Of a stretch of DNA of 64,000 nt, positions 18,400 through 26,836 are shown one piece after another. The stretch is from Mesorhizobium sp. J428 (GTDB lineage: Bacteria; Pseudomonadota; Alphaproteobacteria; Rhizobiales; Rhizobiaceae). The notes below the pieces were generated by a model. That model saw only the letters and a program-made list of their open reading frames with translations, did not search any database and was not told the DNA's origin. Location: assembly GCF_024699925.1 (NCBI RefSeq), contig NZ_JAJOMX010000001.1, positions 3,696,001-3,760,000 on the forward strand, given 5' to 3'. Both the position numbers and the translations under genes were made by a program. The stretch's first letter is position 1. Each line of letters begins with the position of its first letter.

Positions 18400-20903
18400 G
18401 CAAAGCGAAGCACCAGGAACGCGACAAGGCGGCCGAGGAGACGCAGCTGCGTGCCGTCTGGGCGACGCCGAAGGGCTGGCGCTACTGGACCTCCGTCAAC
18501 AACACCCAGGTCGGACTCTGGTACGGCTCGACGGCCTTCGCCTTTATGCTGTTTGCCGGCCTGCTCGGGCTGCTCATCCGGGCGCAGCTCGCAGTCCCCC
18601 AGAACGACCTGCTGACTGCCGAGACCTACAACCAGGTCTACACGCTGCACGGCACGGTCATGATGTTCCTCTTCGCCGTGCCGATCTTTGAGGCGGTGGC
18701 TATCTTCCTGCTGCCGCCGATGCTTGGCGCGCGCGAACTGCCCTTTCCCCGGCTCGGCGCCTTCGGCTTCTGGTGTTTTCTGATCGGCGGTGTCTTCGTC
18801 TGCGGCTCGATCTTTTTTGGCGCGGCCCCGAACAGCGGCTGGTTCATGTACCCTCCGCTTGCCACATCGGAGCAGGCCGGCATCGGCGCCGACATCTGGC
18901 TGCTCGGCCTGTCCTTCATCGAGGTCGCGTCGATCGCCGCCGCCGTAGAGCTGATCGTCGGCATCATGAAGTGCCGCGCGCCCGGCATGCGCGTCAACCT
19001 GATGCCGCTGTTCGCCTGGTATCTGCTGATCGTCGCGGGGATGATCCTGTTTGCGTTCCCGCCACTGATCGCGGGCGATCTGCTGTTCGAGATGCAGCGG
19101 ATGTTCGATTGGCCGTTTTTCGATCCGGCGCGAGGAGGCGACCCGCTGCTCTGGCAGCACCTCTTCTGGATCTTCGGCCATCCGGAGGTCTACATCATCT
19201 TTCTGCCAGCCATCGCGCTTCTGGCGATGATTGTGCCCACCTTCGCCGGGCGGCCGATCATCGGTTACTCCTGGATCGTGCTCGCGGCCGTCGGCACCGG
19301 CTTCCTGTCGTTTGGCCTGTGGGTCCACCACATGTTCGCGACCGGCCTGCCGCAGATTTCGCTCGCCTTCTTCTCCGCCGCGTCGGGCGCCGTCGCGATC
19401 CCGACCGGGGTGCAAATCTTCGTCTTCGTCGCCACCATGCTGGCGGGTCGCGTCGTCTTCTCGATCCCGATGTTGTTCGCCATTGGCGGCATCGCCATCT
19501 TTGTGATGGGCGGCCTGACCGGCGTTATGGTCGCGCTTGTGCCGTTCGACTGGCAGGCGCACGACAGCTACTTCATCGTGGCGCACCTGCACTACGTGCT
19601 GATCGGTGGCATGCTCTTCCCGGTATTCGCCGGCCTCTACTACTATTACCCGCTGATCGACGGGAAGCACATGTCGGACCGCGTCGGGCGGTTCGCCTTC
19701 TGGCTGATGTTCACCGGCTTCAACATCACCTTTCTGCCGATGCACCTCACCGGCCTGCGCGGCATGCCGCGCAGGGTTTACACCTATCCGGCCGACCTTG
19801 GCTGGGACTGGCTCAATCTGATCTCTACCATGGGCTCGATCGTGCTCGGGATCGGTATGTTCGCAGTCGTGGTGGACGTGACGCTGCATCGGCGCAACAA
19901 GCCGCGCGGCGAGCAGAACCCATGGAAGGCGGGAACGCTGGAATGGATCAACGAGCCGGAGGAGAACTGGGGCGTCCGCTCGATCCCGCATGTCGAGAGC
20001 CGCTATCCACTGTGGGACCAGCCGAACCTCGCCCGCGAGGTCCGCGCCGGCGACTGGTACTTGCCCGACGCCAATGAGGGACACCGCGAGACGCTCGTCA
20101 CCTCTGTGCTCGACGCCGAGCCGGAGCAGGTGCTGCGCGTCGGCGGAACGTCCCTTCTCAGCATGTTCTCCGCCGCTGCGCTCGGAACGGTGTTCGTGGC
20201 GCTGACCTTCAAGTGGTGGATCCTGTCGATTCTCTCCGGTGTCGTCTTCCTGGCGCTCGTCCTCTGGTGGCTGTGGACCGGCACGGGCGAAATCCCAGAG
20301 AAGGACGATAAGGAGATCGGCCGCGGCATCAGCCTGCCGCTCTACGCGTCGGGCGTGAAGTCCACCGGCTGGTGGGCGATGTTCATCACCATGACGGGTG
20401 ACGGCACCGCATTTGCAAGCCTCGTCTTCGGCTACTTCTTTTTCTGGACGATCCACGAGGATTTCACCGGTGGCACGGACGGTCCGGGCGCCTTCTGGCC
20501 GCTGACGGCGCTCGCACTGTTGATCGCCGCATGGGCGGCGACGGTCGCCGCGCGTGAGATGAACCGCGTCGGCATGGTGGCGGCCGTCCGCGTGCTGCTC
20601 GCCCTTGGCGTATTGCTCTCCGCCGCAGGCTGCGCGGCGGGTCTCGCCGGGCCGTGGAACGCCGGACTGGACCCGACCACCCATGTCTACCCGGCAATCG
20701 TCTGGATCCTCGTCATCTGGGCGGCGGTGCACGGGGCGGTCGGCATCATCATGCAGCTCTACTGCCTTGCCCGCAGCCTCGCTGGCCGGTTCAGCCCGCG
20801 CCATGACATGGAGCTGCGCAACGTCGCGCTCTACTGGCACTTTATGCTGGTCACCGCGCTGGTGACCTTCCTCGTCGTCGGGCTGTTTCCGGAGGCGCTG
20901 TGA
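18396..20903 (+). CDS. coxA: Cytochrome c oxidase subunit I+III fusion
   Basis: Membrane heme-copper oxidase (835 aa) that reduces oxygen to water and pumps protons. The N-terminal 530 residues are subunit I: heme ligand His in YTLHGTVMM, CuB His plus cross-linked Tyr in FGHPEVYIIF, the WVHHMFATG pair and AHLHYVLIGG. The C-terminal 250 residues (from about GISLPLYASGVKSTGWW) are subunit III, fused as in other caa3 oxidases. The usual D-channel segment before FPR reads ARELPFPRLGAFGFW: Glu replaces Asp and the two Asn residues are missing. The start overlaps the coxB stop and the stop overlaps the next gene, so the operon is tightly coupled. Confidence 0.95.
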   Translation: MSKAKHQERDKAAEETQLRAVWATPKGWRYWTSVNNTQVGLWYGSTAFAFMLFAGLLGLLIRAQLAVPQNDLLTAETYNQVYTLHGTVMMFLFAVPIFEAVAIFLLPPMLGARELPFPRLGAFGFWCFLIGGVFVCGSIFFGAAPNSGWFMYPPLATSEQAGIGADIWLLGLSFIEVASIAAAVELIVGIMKCRAPGMRVNLMPLFAWYLLIVAGMILFAFPPLIAGDLLFEMQRMFDWPFFDPARGGDPLLWQHLFWIFGHPEVYIIFLPAIALLAMIVPTFAGRPIIGYSWIVLAAVGTGFLSFGLWVHHMFATGLPQISLAFFSAASGAVAIPTGVQIFVFVATMLAGRVVFSIPMLFAIGGIAIFVMGGLTGVMVALVPFDWQAHDSYFIVAHLHYVLIGGMLFPVFAGLYYYYPLIDGKHMSDRVGRFAFWLMFTGFNITFLPMHLTGLRGMPRRVYTYPADLGWDWLNLISTMGSIVLGIGMFAVVVDVTLHRRNKPRGEQNPWKAGTLEWINEPEENWGVRSIPHVESRYPLWDQPNLAREVRAGDWYLPDANEGHRETLVTSVLDAEPEQVLRVGGTSLLSMFSAAALGTVFVALTFKWWILSILSGVVFLALVLWWLWTGTGEIPEKDDKEIGRGISLPLYASGVKSTGWWAMFITMTGDGTAFASLVFGYFFFWTIHEDFTGGTDGPGAFWPLTALALLIAAWAATVAAREMNRVGMVAAVRVLLALGVLLSAAGCAAGLAGPWNAGLDPTTHVYPAIVWILVIWAAVHGAVGIIMQLYCLARSLAGRFSPRHDMELRNVALYWHFMLVTALVTFLVVGLFPEAL

Positions 20904-21286
20904 TGTTCCGCCTGTTGCCGAGAGAAGTCGAATCTCTATGGACGCTGTTCACAGCGCCAGTTGTCTGGGCCCTGCATTTCCTCAGCTGCTATGTCGCCGC
21001 TGCGATCTATTGCGAAAAGCCCGGCATTCTCGGCACCGACTTCCTTACATTGCGCACTGCTATCAGCGTTTTGACTCTGCTGTCCTTGGCCATGATCGTC
21101 GTTGCGGCGGTGCTCGCCTGGCGGCAGTGGGGATTCGGTTCGGGCGACCCGCCGCATGACGATGCGACGCGGCGCGACCGTCTGCTGTTTCAGGGTTATG
21201 CGACGCTGCTTCTGTCTGGCCTCAGCTTCATTGCCGTCATCTTCACCGCATTGCCGGCGCTGTTCATCACGGACTGCCTGCGTTGA
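20903..21286 (+). CDS. Small membrane protein of the caa3 oxidase operon
   Basis: Unnamed inner-membrane protein (127 aa) with three hydrophobic helices (LFTAPVVWALHFLSCYVAAA; AISVLTLLSLAMIVVAAVLA; ATLLLSGLSFIAVIFTALPA). It begins on the ATG that overlaps the coxA stop (TGATG; an adjacent GTG is one codon earlier) and ends overlapping the CtaG start, so it is an integral part of the operon. Proteins like this recur between coxAC and ctaG in alphaproteobacteria. A role as a small accessory or assembly subunit is likely but not shown by any motif. Confidence 0.82.
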   Translation: MFRLLPREVESLWTLFTAPVVWALHFLSCYVAAAIYCEKPGILGTDFLTLRTAISVLTLLSLAMIVVAAVLAWRQWGFGSGDPPHDDATRRDRLLFQGYATLLLSGLSFIAVIFTALPALFITDCLR

Positions 21287-21918
21287 GGCGCGCTTTGCTC
21301 GCTGCCGGTCTTCTCGTTCTTGCCCTCGTGTGGCTCGGGCCGTTGCTCGGGTCCTGGCGGGAGTCCCTTCTGGCAGGCATGGTGGCGCATATGGGCATCG
21401 TCGCGATCGCCGCGCCGCTGATTGCGCTTGGCCTGCCGACTGCATGGCGCTTCGGCCCGTCCATGCCTGCCGCGCTGCCGGTGGTGGCGTCGCTCGTCGA
21501 ACTGTTCGCGGTATGGGGCTGGCACGCGCCCGCCATGCGCGCCGCCGCCGAAGCTTCGATGGCTGTTACGGTCGCCGAGCAGATTTCATTCCTTGTCGTC
21601 GGTGTGCTGCTCTGGTCGACCAGCTTTGCCGCGCCGGGCGAACGGATGCATGCGGCGTCGGGCGCGGCGGCGCTTCTGCTGACCTCGATCCACATGACGC
21701 TGCTCGGTGCGCTGCTGGCGCTTAGCCCACGTCCGCTCTACGGCGCCGGTGACGTCACCTGCTTCGGCATCGTGCTCGATGCTGGCCAGGACCAGCAGCT
21801 CGGCGGCGTTGTCATGCTGGCGGTTGGTGCCGTCGTCTACCTCGCCGGCGGTCTGTTGCTTGTGAGCGGACTCACGCACAGCGGAGACCGCGAGCCAGGT
21901 TCCAAGCACCAGTTGTAA
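21283..21918 (+). CDS. ctaG: Cytochrome c oxidase assembly factor, CtaG/CaaG family
   Basis: Membrane assembly factor (211 aa) needed to build the CuB site or mature the caa3 oxidase. About six hydrophobic helices are visible, with the family motifs VAHMGIVAIAAPLIALG, WGWHAPAMR and the late SIHMTLLGALLALSPRPLY. It starts with TTG at 21283, overlapping the previous stop (TTGA), which indicates translational coupling. It is the last gene of the oxidase operon. It differs from the unrelated Cox11-type CtaG by being polytopic. Confidence 0.9.
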   Translation: MRRALLAAGLLVLALVWLGPLLGSWRESLLAGMVAHMGIVAIAAPLIALGLPTAWRFGPSMPAALPVVASLVELFAVWGWHAPAMRAAAEASMAVTVAEQISFLVVGVLLWSTSFAAPGERMHAASGAAALLLTSIHMTLLGALLALSPRPLYGAGDVTCFGIVLDAGQDQQLGGVVMLAVGAVVYLAGGLLLVSGLTHSGDREPGSKHQL

Positions 21919-22204
21919 CGTGGAACCATGTCTGCCCAGGTTCCTCGGTGTGCTCCGAGTACGTCTGCCATTCCCTGGTTGCGAAACTGCTGTGCGATGG
22001 CTTTGAGGTGGGATGCTGACGCAGCGCGATGCGCCGATCGGTAAGCGTGAAATGCCCTTACGTTAGCGCGCGTCGTCATAGAAATGACTCGCGATTGTAG
22101 CGATACGGTATCATGCTAGTGACATTGCCCGCGCACGCTTGGTTCCGGGGCGGCTGAAAAGGGCACTACGCTTTCGTCCCGCACAGGCAAAGGGAACGGG
22201 TGCG

Positions 22205-22432
22205 ATGCCATTCACCGGTTTTGCCGATCAATGTGACATAGACATCATGACCGAGGCGCTCGGCATCTACTGCCGTGAGCGAGGAATTATCGACGAGGAC
22301 AGCAGGTCCTTTGCAGCTGAGCGGATCGCGTCGCTGTTCTTCGCAGGAATCGCGACTGTCGAGGAAATCCTGGAGGCGTTGCGATCAACCGACCAAGGTG
22401 GCGGGGATCAAGGCATTGGGGCAGCGGCATAG
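22205..22432 (+). CDS. Small conserved hypothetical protein
   Basis: A 75-residue soluble protein, mostly helical, opening MPFTGFADQCDIDIMTEALG and ending in an ATVEEILEALRST helix. Similar short proteins recur in Rhizobiales, but none has a known function. The ATG at 22205 is the better start, since homology-like sequence begins there; the AAAGGGAACGG upstream may serve as ribosome site. About 290 unremarkable bases precede it and about 160 follow. Confidence 0.65.
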   Translation: MPFTGFADQCDIDIMTEALGIYCRERGIIDEDSRSFAAERIASLFFAGIATVEEILEALRSTDQGGGDQGIGAAA

Positions 22433-22590
22433 GGACAATGGTCCGCCGGCCCGTTTGACGCCTTGGTGAGCGTCTCTATCTCCCGTCGCCAGTCACGTAC
22501 GTGATCCGGCGCTTGCGGGGCTACCTTTTGGAACCCACGCGTTCAACCTCACGACGATGGCGATGGAACTGAAGATTCCTGTCGGCGAAC

Positions 22591-23031
22591 TCATCGAAGA
22601 GGTCGGACCTCTGGCTGCTGCGATTGATCCCGATCTCGCAGGTCAGGCGCGGCGCATCTGGCTTCGTCCTCAATCTTGCGGATACGCGCCGCGATTTCGT
22701 CCGGATCGGCGTGCTCAAGGCCGATGACGTCGTTACGCGTCTCGCTCAGCCTTAGAATGATCTCGTCGAGCTTTGCGTGGATGGCGGCGGTGTCTCGGTA
22801 GCCTTGGATAAGGACCACGCCGGTGATGATGATCGCCGCGACCGACAGCGCGTATGTGACGACGTCCGTCCAGCCGAATGGCACCAACGCCGTGCAGGCG
22901 AGCATGGCAAGCAGGACGACGTAGAAGCCCGGCGGCCGAGACAGGAAATCCGCCGATCGGAAGAGGATGCCGTTGCACGACCAGCTGTCCCGATCTCGCG
23001 CGCCGGCGGCGGTGGGCCCGCCGCCGGACAC
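22591..23031 (-). CDS. Low-affinity iron permease family membrane protein
   Basis: Small inner-membrane protein (146 aa) resembling the bacterial low-affinity iron permease family: two membrane helices (FYVVLLAMLACTALVPFGWT; VVTYALSVAAIIITGVVLIQ) followed by the diagnostic cytoplasmic tail DTAAIHAKLDEIILRLSETR with NDVIGLEHADPDEIA. GTG at 23031 is favoured: AAGGAG lies 10 bases upstream and it starts 7 bases after the preceding gene's stop; an ATG at 23052 is an alternative. It ends an operon with a ferritin-like protein, which suits a link to iron handling. Transport by this family is not well established. Confidence 0.75.
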   Translation of the reverse strand: MSGGGPTAAGARDRDSWSCNGILFRSADFLSRPPGFYVVLLAMLACTALVPFGWTDVVTYALSVAAIIITGVVLIQGYRDTAAIHAKLDEIILRLSETRNDVIGLEHADPDEIAARIRKIEDEARCAAPDLRDRDQSQQPEVRPLR

Positions 23032-23038
23032 GTCCGGC

Positions 23039-23308
23039 TCACTCCTTAACATAGGCGCCGGGCTGACGCCCGCTCCTTGGGGCCTTTGCGTCCTTGGAAC
23101 GCTCGGCAATGGCAGGACCAAGGCCGGACGTCTTCTGGGGCGCGGGACTGGGCGTCGCACGTTTGCCGGCTTTTTCGTCGCTCGTGCTCGTCAGCCATGC
23201 CCCGTCACCGGGAGGCCGACTCCCGGCGGCTTCCCGTGAGAACTCGTCCTGGGCATCCGCATCCTGCCTGGCCGGCGGCCTGTGGGCTCGATCTCCTTGC
23301 GCGGTCAT
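23039..23308 (-). CDS. Small Ala/Pro-rich hypothetical protein
   Basis: Hydrophilic, probably disordered protein of 89 residues rich in Arg, Ala, Pro and Ser. No domain is recognised. It is kept as a gene because AGGAGG stands 6 bases upstream of its ATG and because it fits exactly between the ferritin-like gene and the iron-permease-like gene with 9- and 7-base gaps. It may be an expressed but non-catalytic stress protein. Confidence 0.5.
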   Translation of the reverse strand: MTAQGDRAHRPPARQDADAQDEFSREAAGSRPPGDGAWLTSTSDEKAGKRATPSPAPQKTSGLGPAIAERSKDAKAPRSGRQPGAYVKE

Positions 23309-23317
23309 GACATCCTC

Positions 23318-23821
23318 CTATTCGGCAGCCATCAGAGCCTTCTTGTTGGCGGCGTTCTCCGCGAAGTCGGTAAGGTTGCCGTCGGTCGCCTTCTCTTCCT
23401 TCAGCGTGTCCTCGAAAAGCTTGGCTGCCTCGGGCTTTCCGAGCATCTCCGCCCATCTGCGCAGCGTTCCATAGCGGGTAATCTCGTAGTGCTCGACGGC
23501 CTGCGCAGCGGAGACCAGACCGGCATCGAGAGCCGGCGTATCCTTGAACTCCTCGAGGATTTCCTCGCCTTCCTCGATGATGCCGTCGATCGCCGGGCAG
23601 GTCTTGCCCTGGGCGCGTTTTCCGAAAATTTCGAACACCTGCTGGAGACGCTCGACTTGTCCTTCCGTCTCGTCGCGATGTTTTTCGAACGCCGCCTTCA
23701 ACTTGTCTGACTTTGCCCCGCGCGCCATCTTCGGCAGCGCCTTCAGGATCTTGCGTTCAGCGTAGTAGATGTCCTTCAACGTATCGAGGAACAGGTCCTC
23801 AAGCGTCTTTTCCTTTGCCAT
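23318..23821 (-). CDS. Ferritin-like DUF892 protein, YciE type
   Basis: Four-helix-bundle protein (167 aa) of the YciE/YciF (DUF892) family, small di-iron-type stress proteins found in the cytoplasm. It opens MAKEKTLEDLFLDTLKDIYY with the AERKILKALPKMA helix, then AAQAVEHYEITRYGTL, which supplies the typical Glu/His metal-site residues. The start at 23821 has AGGAGG 8 bases upstream; upstream codons in the same frame are not part of the protein. It leads an operon with a small hypothetical and an iron-permease-like gene. A GGAAC-N16-TGTT promoter lies about 50 bases before the start, suggesting general-stress control. Confidence 0.9.
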   Translation of the reverse strand: MAKEKTLEDLFLDTLKDIYYAERKILKALPKMARGAKSDKLKAAFEKHRDETEGQVERLQQVFEIFGKRAQGKTCPAIDGIIEEGEEILEEFKDTPALDAGLVSAAQAVEHYEITRYGTLRRWAEMLGKPEAAKLFEDTLKEEKATDGNLTDFAENAANKKALMAAE

Positions 23822-23866
23822 TTGAACAACCTCCTCTGCAATCACACCCGCGTGATCGACCGGACT

Positions 23867-23893
23867 GGAACAGCGCGCGCGGATGAAGGTTCC
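23867..23893. promoter_or_regulatory. Overlapping divergent EcfG-type promoters (yciE-like / ku)
   Basis: The inverted pair GGAAC (23867-23871) and GTTCC (23889-23893) makes one element read both ways. Plus strand: GGAAC, 16 bases, GGTT toward the ku genes. Minus strand: GGAAC, 16 bases, TGTT toward the ferritin-like gene. Both match the alphaproteobacterial GGAAC-N16/17-cGTT pattern. Confidence 0.55.
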
Positions 23894-23998
23894 ATCACCC
23901 CGACATTTCTTCTGCAAAGACCGAGGGCAGCGGCGGCGCAGATGCGGAACCCGGACGCGTCGTCCGGCGTTGTCCGGCATCGATAAAGGAGTATTGGC

Positions 23999-24835
23999 GT
24001 GACACGCCCCAGAGCGCAGTGGAAAGGCCATCTCAAGCTCGACGAGATCACCTGTCAGGTCGCGCTATATTCGGGAGCTTCGACCGCTGAGCGCACACGC
24101 TTTCACACGGTCAATAAGGACACCGGCAATCGGGTGAGGCGCGAGTTCGTCGACGAAAAGTCCGGCAAGCCGGTGGAGCGCGACGACCAGGTCAAGGGCT
24201 ATGAGACCGACCAGGGCGATTTCGTCATCCTCGAGCAGGAGGAGATCGACGCCGCGATTCCCGAGAGCGACAAGACCATCCGCATCGAAGCCTTCATTCC
24301 ATGCCGGGAGGTCGATACCGTCTATTTCGACAAGCCATATTATCTTGCTCCCGTCGACAAGGTCGCGGAGGAGGCATTTGACCTAATACGCGAGGGGATG
24401 AAGAAGAAGAAGGTCGCAGCACTCGGAGAAGCAATTCTCTTCCGACGTGTCCGCAAGCTGATGATCCGTCCCTTCGGCAACGGCGTTGTCGCCAACACAT
24501 TGAACTTCGATTACGAAGTGCGCTCCGCCAAAGAGGCGTTCGACGACATCCCCGCTGTCAAAATCAAAAAGGACATGCTCGATCTTGCTGGCCACATCAT
24601 CGGCACGATGGCTGGGAATTTCGATCCATCCAGCTTTGATGATCGTTACGACGCTGCACTTGCTGAACTCGTCCGCGCCAAGATCGAGGGGCGGCCGATC
24701 AAGGCACCGAAGAAATCGAAGCCCGGCAAGGTCGTCGATCTGATGGAGGCGCTGCGAGAAAGCGCGAAGATCGCGGATAGGCAACCGCGCAAGTCGGCCG
24801 GCAAACGTCCGGGCTCGGGGAAGAAGGCGGCGTGA
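23999..24835 (+). CDS. ku: Ku protein (non-homologous end joining), first copy
   Basis: DNA-end-binding Ku homodimer subunit (278 aa) that protects broken ends and recruits ligase LigD. It opens with the Ku signature WKGHLKLDEITCQVALYSG, continues through FHTVNKDTGNRVRREFVDE and VKGYETDQGDFVILEQEEID, and ends in a Lys-rich tail (RKSAGKRPGSGKKAA). GTG start at 23999 follows AAAGGAG. A second Ku gene begins 9 bases after its stop. No ligD lies in the window, so the ligase must be elsewhere. Two adjacent Ku genes in rhizobia usually act together as a heterodimer. Confidence 0.95.
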   Translation: MTRPRAQWKGHLKLDEITCQVALYSGASTAERTRFHTVNKDTGNRVRREFVDEKSGKPVERDDQVKGYETDQGDFVILEQEEIDAAIPESDKTIRIEAFIPCREVDTVYFDKPYYLAPVDKVAEEAFDLIREGMKKKKVAALGEAILFRRVRKLMIRPFGNGVVANTLNFDYEVRSAKEAFDDIPAVKIKKDMLDLAGHIIGTMAGNFDPSSFDDRYDAALAELVRAKIEGRPIKAPKKSKPGKVVDLMEALRESAKIADRQPRKSAGKRPGSGKKAA

Positions 24836-24844
24836 GGAAGGACC

Positions 24845-25666
24845 ATGGCGCGCAATGCTTTCTGGAGAGGCTACCTCAAGCTGTCGCTGGTAAACTGTCC
24901 CGTAACGCTGACGCCCGCGACGTCGGAGAGCGAGAAGATTCGCTTCCATACGATCAACCGCAAGAGTGGCCGGCGCGTGCGCAGCCAATATGTCGACGCC
25001 GAGACTGGAAAGGTCGTCCGGCACGAAGTGAAAGGATACGAGACGGAGGAGGGGAAGTTCGTCACCTTCGAGGACGAGGAACTGGAGGCGGTGGCACTCG
25101 AAAGTGCGCGCATGATCGACATCGACAGCTTCGTGCCAGCCGATTCCATCCCTTGGATCTGGTACGACAGCCCCTACTACGTCGTGCCGTCGGACAAGGT
25201 CGGAGAGGAGGCCTTTGCCGTCATCCGCGAGGCCATGAAAGAGAAGGACGTCCTCGGTATCTCCCGTCTGGTTCTGAATCGGCGAGAGAGGGCGGTTCTG
25301 CTTGAACCGCGCGGCAACGGCATCGTCCTGTGGACGCTGCGCTACGGAGATGAAGTGAGGGATCCGGCCGAGTTCTTCAAGGACATCGACCCGGCCCGGG
25401 CGGATTCGAAACTGTTGAACATGGTGGGCGATCTGATCGAGGAGCGCTCGAAGCCGTGGAATCCCAAAATGGTCCAAGATCCCGTCCAGCAGAAGTTGCA
25501 GGACATTGTCGCGGCCAAGAAGCGCAGGGGAAAGGTCGCGCCGAAAGCCAAGGCCGGCGCAGAGGCGGAAGGTGCGTCTAACGTCGTCAGTCTCATGGAC
25601 GCCTTGAAGAAGAGCCTCGAAAAGAACCCTTCATCGGCGAGGAAGGGCTCTTCCCGCAAAACATAA
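24845..25666 (+). CDS. ku: Ku protein, second copy
   Basis: Second Ku-fold protein (273 aa), related to but clearly different from its upstream neighbour. It has FWRGYLKLSLVNCPVTLTPA, FHTINRKSGRRVRSQYVDAE, VKGYETEEGKFVTFEDEELE and the central DSPYYVVPSDKVGEEAF block, and ends in a short basic tail (SSARKGSSRKT). ATG at 24845 has GAGGAAGGA upstream. It is co-transcribed with the first Ku. The tails of the two copies differ, which may change ligase recruitment or DNA affinity. Confidence 0.95.
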   Translation: MARNAFWRGYLKLSLVNCPVTLTPATSESEKIRFHTINRKSGRRVRSQYVDAETGKVVRHEVKGYETEEGKFVTFEDEELEAVALESARMIDIDSFVPADSIPWIWYDSPYYVVPSDKVGEEAFAVIREAMKEKDVLGISRLVLNRRERAVLLEPRGNGIVLWTLRYGDEVRDPAEFFKDIDPARADSKLLNMVGDLIEERSKPWNPKMVQDPVQQKLQDIVAAKKRRGKVAPKAKAGAEAEGASNVVSLMDALKKSLEKNPSSARKGSSRKT

Positions 25667-25905
25667 GGTGACAGCACCGCAGCGATATTCCGTGTCGCGC
25701 AGAACCGGATGTGGCGCCGGGCTCGGTCGGGTAGGATGAGGTGGATTGGTGCGCCGTTGAATGCATCGCAGAGCGCCTGCGTGATAATCTTCAACCTGAC
25801 ACTCGGCATCCTTCTCGGGGGCACTGTCGTGGAAATCCGACTTGTCCGTCTCGCTGCTATGGCGATCCGCCTTCTCGGTAAGACCGACCCGGAGCGACCA
25901 ACGTC

Positions 25906-26639
25906 CTAAAGCCAGTTCGTGTGTCGCCGAAGCCTGGGCGCGGCGTTCGCGATAGCTCGCAGCTTGTCTATGTCTTGGATAGTCACTCGGCCGCCTCGAA
26001 CGGTGAGGATGCCAGAATCCCGCAAGTCTTTGAGGCTGCGGTTCGCGTGGACCGTCGTCATCCCGGTCCCGTCGGCCAGTTCCGGCTGGGTGAGCGGAAT
26101 GTTGAAACTTCTGCCGGTCTCAGTGCCCCCGATGAGGACCCTTTCGTATAAATCGAGGAGAAGCGCCGCGATCCGCTGCGGTCCTTTCATCTTTCCGACG
26201 AGACTGAGACGGCGCATGAGGTGGACGCGCTCTTCCTGCGCCCACATGAAGAGCATGGCCGCCAGTCGCGGGTGCTCGTGGAAGACCTTTGCAAAGACGC
26301 TCAGAGGCAGAACCTCCACTACTGCGTCTGTGGCTGCCTGGATCGTGTCGGCGGCGAGGTCGCACGCCATGCTCGGCATGCCGACCAGATCACCGGGAAG
26401 ATGTATCTTCGTGATCTGGCGGAAGCCGTCCGGAAGATCGACGCTGCAGTAAAGCCAGCCGGACTTAAGAAGGTATAGGTGTGGCTCTGGATCGCCTTGA
26501 TGCCGTAATCGGACGGTCCGGTTTCGGTGTGAATTGTGATCAGGTCATCTCGCGACCTATGCCAAGTCTGAGCTCTGAGTTCACCCCTAATAGGCTGGAT
26601 CAAAAGCGTGTTGAACTCTTTATGGTTCAAACGAACCAC
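25906..26639 (-). pseudogene. Crp/Fnr family regulator, frameshifted
   Basis: Cyclic-nucleotide-type sensor plus winged-helix regulator. From a GTG at 26639 with a strong GGGAGG ribosome site the frame reads TWHRSRDDLITIHTETGPSD. Homology then jumps to another frame at about 26480: YLLKSGWLYCSVDLPDGFRQ, ITKIHLPGDLVGMPSMA, and the HTH LTQPELADGTGMTTVHANRS. A single missing base restores one frame of roughly 240 residues, the normal length. It faces away from a sugar ABC operon. Either inactivated or a sequencing error; no Cys cluster for an Fnr-type iron-sulfur site is seen. Confidence 0.8.
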
Positions 26640-26836
26640 TGGGGTTACCTCCCACCGTTAAGCCCATAACAAAAGATCCATCACGCGTGCCCGGCTGCCG
26701 TTCCTTCGGCACCTTGCGCCGGGTCGAAGCTCGGTTGCAGGATCCACGGGTTTACACGTCCTCTCTCGCCAGCTACCGTCTCCCACCGGTGCGTGCGGAG
26801 GGGGCGAGCCGGACAAGGGCTACTTGGGAGGAACTC

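Noticed and set aside
18336..20840. An 834-codon minus-strand open frame
   Set aside because: Exactly antisense to the oxidase subunit I+III gene, charged repetitive composition, no domain; shadow frame.
22493..22504. Palindrome TCACGTACGTGA
   Set aside because: Only 12 bp, single copy, no gene start nearby to give it a role.
25709..25909. 66-codon plus-strand frame after the Ku genes
   Set aside because: No ribosome site, no recognisable family, and a short hydrophobic stretch that can arise by chance.
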